DNA from: JAAYLC01 sp035654795
Lineage (GTDB): Bacteria; Bacteroidota; Bacteroidia; Flavobacteriales; Flavobacteriaceae
DNA length: 64,000 nucleotides
Assembly (NCBI GenBank): GCA_035654795.1
Contig: DASRWC010000020.1
Location: 8,619-72,618 of the forward strand
Reading direction: 5' to 3'
Shown one piece after another: positions 60,634 to 64,000 of this stretch. The notes under the pieces were generated by a model that was given only the letters and a program-made list of their open reading frames with translations, was not told the origin of the DNA and ran no database searches. Every line of letters starts with the position of its first letter. Position 1 is the stretch's first letter. The position numbers were made by a program, and so were the translations under genes.

Positions 60634-61182
60634 TTATGCGTGCTGCTTATTATGTTTTCCTTCTTTGATTTCTTCTATAAGCTTTGAATTAAAGGCTTTT
60701 AAATCTTTGGGGCTTCTACTGGTAACCAATCCCTGATCTACCACCACTTCGCTGTCTTCCCATTTTGCCCCTGCATTTATGAGATCGTCTTTAATAGAAT
60801 AGAAGGAGGTCATTTTCCTTCCCTCTACCACACCTGCAGAAATTAAAACTTGAGGACCGTGACATAAAGAAGCAACGGGCTTTCCTTGTTCAAAGAAATC
60901 TTTTACAAATTTTAGTGCAACTTCGTTTCTCCTCATCTTGTCAGGATTTATGACTCCTCCAGGTACAACCAGAGCATCATAATCTTTGGCTTTCACATGA
61001 GCTACGGCTGCATCAGCTTCATATTCCTTTCCCCATTTATCTTCGTCCCATGACCGAATTTTTCCTTTCTTCTCGCTTATAATTTCCACTTGAAACCCTT
61101 CATCTTTCATAGCCTGCACAGGTGAAGTGAGCTCCACTTCTTCAAATCCTTCCGCTACCAATACTGCAATTTTCTTATCCAT
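60634..61182 (-). CDS. PfpI/DJ-1-family protein (type 1 glutamine amidotransferase-like)
   Basis: This 182-residue protein has the Rossmann-like start KIAVLVAEGFEEVELTSPVQ and the nucleophile elbow PVASLCHGPQVLISAG with reactive cysteine followed by histidine. YDALVVPGGV and LVTSRSPKDLKAF also fit. Family members are described as intracellular peptidases, glyoxalases or deglycases, and activity cannot be chosen here. Single gene. Confidence 0.9.
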   Translation of the reverse strand: MDKKIAVLVAEGFEEVELTSPVQAMKDEGFQVEIISEKKGKIRSWDEDKWGKEYEADAAVAHVKAKDYDALVVPGGVINPDKMRRNEVALKFVKDFFEQGKPVASLCHGPQVLISAGVVEGRKMTSFYSIKDDLINAGAKWEDSEVVVDQGLVTSRSPKDLKAFNSKLIEEIKEGKHNKQHA

Positions 61183-61279
61183 AATCTTCTTAATTTTAAT
61201 AAGTTAAACAAAGAAAATAAATTAAGGATTTAAGTATTGATTTTCCGTTTGCAGACTCTTAATCTTATTATAAATCTTG

Positions 61280-62245
61280 TTAAGATTGTTTTCGTTCCTC
61301 CCACCCGCATAGTTGTTCTGATTTTTTCCTCCGTTCCTCTACCTGCTCTTTATATTTCCGCAGCTCTTCAATTTCTTGTTCATAAGAAGGCGCTGCATGT
61401 TCGCCGGGTTCTATTTTTATATTCTTATATAGAGCCCAATTCACAGTAAACTCGGCACCAAAAAACAAGATTAAGCAAGTATAATACACCCATAGCAAGA
61501 TTAAAACCACGCTTCCGGCTGCTCCGTATGCCGACGCCGGATCGGTTTTTGCAAAATAAATCCCAATAGCATACTTACCGATCAAGAACAGTAAAGTAGT
61601 CATTGCCGCTCCAAATACATTGGTGCGCCATCTTACTTTTACATCGGGGAGCATGGTGAAAATGGTTGCAAAAAGTGCAGTGATAATAATCTGCGAAACC
61701 ACAAAATTTATGACTTGAATGAGCCAAGCCGGTAAACTCACATAATAAGAACCGATAAAATCACTGAACGCACTGATTAAAGTGCTGATAATTAAAGAAA
61801 TCAACATTAAAAGACCGATAACTAAAACCATTCCGAAAGCGATAGCACGGTGTTTGACCGTGGTCATGATTCCTGATTTTTTCAACCGAACGCCCCAGAT
61901 GTCATTGAGTGCTTTCTGTAACTGAACAAAAACTCCCGAAGCACCAAAGATTAACGTACCAATACCGACGATAATAAAAAAGGTAGAATTAGTTGACAAG
62001 GCTGAATTAATTATAATAGCTTGTAGGAGTTCGGCACTGGATGTTCCTATAAGTCCTTCTATCTCGTGGGTAATGCGTCCTTGAACAGCATCCTCTCCAA
62101 AGAAAACGCCGGCAAAATGGATGGTAATGATAAGCACGGAAGGCAGAGAAAAAAGGGCATAATAGGCGATCATAGCGCTTTTGGCCCAAGGATCGTTGGC
62201 ATCCCAGCTTTTATAGGTGTCTTTAAACAGTTTAAGTATTTGCAT
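61280..62245 (-). CDS. YihY/BrkB-family membrane protein
   Basis: The 321-residue protein has about six membrane helices: MIAYYALFSLPSVLIITIHF, FIIVGIGTLIFGASGVFVQL, AFGMVLVIGLLMLISLIIS and YGAAGSVVLILLWVYYTCLI among them. LQKALNDIWGVR and the Y-G-A-A-G-S motif place it in the YihY/BrkB/RNase BN-like family, which is not a nuclease in fact. A cytosolic C-terminal coil (IEELRKYKEQVEERRKKSE) follows. Substrate and transport role unknown. Confidence 0.9.
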   Translation of the reverse strand: MQILKLFKDTYKSWDANDPWAKSAMIAYYALFSLPSVLIITIHFAGVFFGEDAVQGRITHEIEGLIGTSSAELLQAIIINSALSTNSTFFIIVGIGTLIFGASGVFVQLQKALNDIWGVRLKKSGIMTTVKHRAIAFGMVLVIGLLMLISLIISTLISAFSDFIGSYYVSLPAWLIQVINFVVSQIIITALFATIFTMLPDVKVRWRTNVFGAAMTTLLFLIGKYAIGIYFAKTDPASAYGAAGSVVLILLWVYYTCLILFFGAEFTVNWALYKNIKIEPGEHAAPSYEQEIEELRKYKEQVEERRKKSEQLCGWEERKQS

Positions 62246-62275
62246 ATGGAAAAGATGAATTTGGAAACCTTGAAA

Positions 62276-62306
62276 ATAAAAAACCTTTGCCGGTTGACAA
62301 AGGTTT
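62276..62306 (-). terminator. Terminator of the Lrp/AsnC gene
   Basis: Stem AAACCTTTG / CAAAGGTTT (9 bp), 8-nt loop, then a minus-strand T run (A residues at 62276-62283). Confidence 0.8.
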
Positions 62307-62329
62307 TAAAAACTGTTTAAGAATAAATT

Positions 62330-62809
62330 CTATAATTCGTTGAAGATGGTGTGGAGCAATCGTTTCTTGTCATTGATGCTTTCCTCCATTGAAATCATAG
62401 TTTCTGTTCTGTTTACACCTTCAATATCATCAATTCTATAGATAATATCTTTTGCGTGAGAGGTATCCTTTGCTCTAATCTTACAGAAGATGTTAAATTT
62501 CCCTGTAGTTACGTGCGCCACCGTTACGTTTGGAATTTCACTTATTCTTTCCATCACAAACTGAGTTTGTGAAGTTTTGTGAATGAACACTCCAACATAA
62601 GCGATAAAGGAATACCCTAATTTGTCGTAATCAACTTGTAATGTGGACCCGGTGATGATACCCGCATCTTCCATTTTCTTCACCCTCACATGAACCGTCC
62701 CGGCAGAAATATTCAGTCGTTTCGCAATATCCGTGAAGGGGATTCGGGTATTGTCAATCAAAAGGTCTAAGATCTTGTGATCTATGTCGTCTAACCTAAA
62801 CTTTGCCAT
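62330..62809 (-). CDS. Lrp/AsnC-family transcriptional regulator
   Basis: The regulator has 159 residues from ATG 62809 (MAKFRLDDIDHKILDLLID). The N-terminal winged helix is ILDLLIDNTRIPFTDIAKRLNISAGTVHVRVKKMED; the C-terminal RAM/ligand domain has YVGVFIHKTSQTQFVMERI, VAHVTTGKFNIFCKI and IDDIEGVNRTETMI. The in-frame start at 62848 is rejected because the candidate -7 element TAATTTTG (62825-62832, minus) would lie inside it. Typical role: amino-acid-responsive regulation of many genes. Confidence 0.9.
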   Translation of the reverse strand: MAKFRLDDIDHKILDLLIDNTRIPFTDIAKRLNISAGTVHVRVKKMEDAGIITGSTLQVDYDKLGYSFIAYVGVFIHKTSQTQFVMERISEIPNVTVAHVTTGKFNIFCKIRAKDTSHAKDIIYRIDDIEGVNRTETMISMEESINDKKRLLHTIFNEL

Positions 62810-62824
62810 AATAAAATTTTTTTG

Positions 62825-62832
62825 CAAAATTA
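62825..62832 (-). promoter_or_regulatory. Candidate -7 element (TAATTTTG) for the Lrp/AsnC gene
   Basis: Minus-strand TAATTTTG lies 15 bp before ATG 62809, so any mRNA leader is very short or the gene is nearly leaderless. No TTG at standard -33. Confidence 0.4.
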
Positions 62833-63029
62833 ATAAGATTTCCAACAATTAAAAAACGAAAGTCGAGCATTTTTGTTCAATAATTTCTTTTTTGTCAAAT
62901 AAATTATCTAATGTGCACTCATTTTTAACTATTCTTTAAGATTTATTTCATTTTAATTATTACCTCCTTACTCATTAGATAGGACCACGAGATTTCGAGG
63001 GAGAATAAATCCGATGATGAAATCAGACG

Positions 63030-63046
63030 AATTCTAAATGAGAATT
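63030..63046. promoter_or_regulatory. Small dyad AATTCT-N5-AGAATT
   Basis: Six-base inverted arms around AAATG, just upstream of the TTTAC-type dyads in the 505-bp intergenic region. Possibly a separate operator; may be chance. Confidence 0.3.
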
Positions 63047-63051
63047 GAAGA

Positions 63052-63089
63052 TTTACTAATGTAAACAAATGCTAGTTTACATTAGTAAC
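63052..63089. promoter_or_regulatory. Paired TTTAC-N4-GTAA dyads (two operator-like sites)
   Basis: Site A is TTTACTAATGTAAA (63052-63065) and site B TTTACATTAGTAAC (63076-63089). Their centres are 24 bp apart and they are mirror images, so together they also form a perfect 14-bp inverted repeat (63053-63066 with 63075-63088) around an 8-nt loop. No T tract follows, so a terminator is unlikely and paired protein-binding sites are more probable. Confidence 0.6.
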
Positions 63090-63119
63090 ACAAGTAAAGC
63101 CGTTAAATTTTTGAGGAGG

Positions 63120-63133
63120 TTTACAAATGTAAA
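63120..63133. promoter_or_regulatory. Third TTTAC-N4-GTAAA dyad
   Basis: TTTACAAATGTAAA (63120-63133) is a near-perfect palindrome of the same consensus as the pair at 63052-63089. Confidence 0.55.
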
Positions 63134-63266
63134 ACCGGGAGAATATCGTTGTAACCCGCAAATTGTCACAATTATTTATTGCGCACTTAATTGTTGATTT
63201 CCAATAACATATCTATACGCATATAAACCAAAAATTTAAACATATTTTATATTTTTCCTTCTGTTT

Positions 63267-63296
63267 TTGAAGTTTACCGCTGTTAGGTTATCTTTG
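63267..63296 (+). promoter_or_regulatory. Promoter of the XRE-type regulator gene
   Basis: TTG (63267-63269), exactly 19 bp, TATCTTTG (63289-63296): a full match to the Bacteroidota consensus. Transcription would begin near 63303, about 13-25 nt before the candidate ATGs at 63316 and 63328. Confidence 0.75.
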
Positions 63297-63315
63297 TAAA
63301 TTCATAAGATTCTTA

Positions 63316-63717
63316 ATGGTCTTTACAATGGTAAACAATGATGATTTTAGTAATCGACTAGAAAAAATTCTCGATACATACGGTCTCAATGCCTCAACTT
63401 TGGCGGATGAAATAGAAATCAACAGATCCACAGTTTCGCATCTTCTTTCCGGAAGAAACAAACCAAGCCTGGATCTTATCATGAAGCTACACGCCAGATT
63501 TCCTGAAGTAGCTCTTGAGTGGTGGATCTATGGCGAAGGAGAATCTCAGGTAGTCCCTAAGACATCAGATCTGGTGAATCCTCAAAAACTTTCTGAAGTG
63601 AAACTGCCTCAGGATAAAAAAGTGGCTCCTCCCCCTTCTTTTTCTTCAGAAAAATCTATTGAACGCATTTTGGTATGCTATACGGATGGAACATTCCGTG
63701 AGTACAAGAGCCTTTAG
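63316..63717 (+). CDS. XRE-family helix-turn-helix transcriptional regulator
   Basis: The protein has 133 residues from ATG 63316 or 129 from ATG 63328 (MVNNDDFSNRL), the more typical family start. The XRE domain (about 11-65) reads LEKILDTYGLNASTLADEI, NRSTVSHLLSGRNKPSLDLI. It is followed by WWIYGEGESQ, a disordered proline/lysine linker and a C-terminal stretch SIERILVCYTDGTFREYKSL. No transmembrane or ligand domain is recognised. The fourth TTTAC-N4-GTAAA dyad (63322-63335) covers its start codon, which suggests autoregulation. Confidence 0.88.
   Translation: MVFTMVNNDDFSNRLEKILDTYGLNASTLADEIEINRSTVSHLLSGRNKPSLDLIMKLHARFPEVALEWWIYGEGESQVVPKTSDLVNPQKLSEVKLPQDKKVAPPPSFSSEKSIERILVCYTDGTFREYKSL
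63322..63335. promoter_or_regulatory. Fourth TTTAC-N4-GTAAA dyad, overlapping the XRE start
   Basis: TTTACAATGGTAAA (63322-63335) has the same half-sites and N4 spacing as the three dyads upstream. It lies downstream of the predicted transcription start, a classical roadblock/repressor position. Part of it is coding sequence, so chance codon usage is a caveat. Confidence 0.5.
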
Positions 63718-63757
63718 GTATCAAATATTTTTCCCATTTTTGCACAAAAATTTCGGC

Positions 63758-64000
63758 ATGCGCTTTTTTATCTGTTTCGCAGCATTTCTTCTATTTTCCG
63801 GTTGTTACAACATGGAAAGGAATTGTATGGATTTTAAAGTTGGGAAGTTCGAGTTTGAGGCTCTTTCAGGAACAGAAGTATTTCAAACCACCATTGAGCG
63901 GAATGACACCATTGAAATTGATTATTATAAGGGAAAATCGGATACTTCCTCCATCCGTTGGATTAATGATTGTGAATACATCGTGAAGAAATTGAACCCA
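63758..64000 (+). CDS. Small lipoprotein, 3' truncated by window edge
   Basis: A frame opens at ATG 63758 with signal peptide MRFFICFAAFLLFSG-C (lipobox F-S-G-C, Cys16). It continues YNMERNCMDFKVGKFEFEAL and SDTSSIRWINDCEYIVKKL, still open at base 64000. The R-N-C-x-D-F-K-x-G start and the W-I-N-D-C-E-Y-I block are those of a small flavobacterial lipoprotein family that, as I recall, databases often mislabel as DNA topoisomerase IV. Function unknown. It follows the XRE gene by 40 bp. Confidence 0.75.
   Translation, partial: MRFFICFAAFLLFSGCYNMERNCMDFKVGKFEFEALSGTEVFQTTIERNDTIEIDYYKGKSDTSSIRWINDCEYIVKKLNP

Noticed and set aside
63052..63089. Rho-independent terminator
   Set aside because: The 14-bp inverted repeat has no T tract on either side and consists of two operator-like dyads repeated elsewhere in the gap.
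1..64000. tRNA, rRNA, CRISPR or insertion sequences
   Set aside because: No cloverleaf pattern, rRNA core sequence, regularly spaced repeats or transposase motifs were found on either strand.

Overview
The window reads as chromosomal DNA of a member of the Flavobacteriaceae (phylum Bacteroidota). The signs are: promoters of the Bacteroidota type (TTG-N19/20-TAnnTTTG) upstream of several genes; an lpxC-fabZ fusion; a PorX-type response regulator with a PglZ domain (the type IX secretion regulator); large outer-membrane beta-barrel receptors with an N-terminal carboxypeptidase-D-like domain; AT-rich intergenic DNA; and weak Shine-Dalgarno sequences. Nearly everything is housekeeping or conserved flavobacterial core. 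I see no rRNA, tRNA, CRISPR array, insertion sequence, prophage or integrase.

Layout. 1-2.4 kb: 3' part of a TonB-type outer-membrane receptor. 2.5-6.2 kb: a metallo-hydrolase, an unknown anchored coiled-coil protein, an esterase, a small membrane protein and a dihydroorotase homologue that has lost its metal ligands. 6.2-11 kb: a BatA-type protein, a GAF histidine kinase, a TIGR02757 protein and a LolD-type ATPase. 11-15.5 kb: small membrane protein, DCC protein, YebC, MutS2 without Smr domain, uracil-DNA glycosylase. 15.5-21 kb: a 35-aa membrane peptide, a cytosolic solute-binding-fold protein coupled to a nucleoside phosphorylase, a SUI1 factor, a 2OG-Fe(II) oxygenase, and a fused E1 alpha/beta 2-oxoacid dehydrogenase. 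21-29 kb: envelope proteins, a hibernation factor, TerC, nitroreductase, NadA, an SF2 helicase, DinB, a repeat-rich YtxH protein. 29-31.6 kb: NAD salvage (pncB, pncA) followed by a tyrosine-coordinated heme protein. 31.7-33.2 kb: prfB with its programmed +1 frameshift, then an ArsC-family reductase. 33.3-43 kb: a second beta-barrel receptor, a 55-aa membrane protein, fumarase, NAD(P)HX repair enzyme, CorA and a sodium:solute symporter.

43-54 kb is a long minus-strand envelope and central-metabolism block: HD-domain protein, lpxD, lpxC-fabZ, lpxA, efp, a second lpxD-like gene, an NTF2-fold protein, sucD, a basic DNA-binding-like protein, fabG and a BatA-like membrane protein. porX is divergent from its head and leads tsaE and an alanine dehydrogenase. 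57.8-64 kb: proline dehydrogenase, aroB, an acidic small protein, a PfpI/DJ-1 protein, a YihY membrane protein, an Lrp/AsnC regulator, an XRE-type regulator and the start of a lipoprotein.

There is no obvious defence island or secondary-metabolite cluster. The signals most worth a second look are: four near-identical TTTAC-N4-GTAAA dyads in the 505-bp gap before the XRE regulator, one covering its start; the metal-ligand-less dihydroorotase homologue coupled to a membrane protein; the heme protein behind the NAD salvage genes; the MutS2 lacking Smr; an ArsC-fold protein without the catalytic cysteine behind the ribosome hibernation factor; and an extra LpxD behind efp. Family assignments rest on motifs recognised by eye. 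No database search was run.
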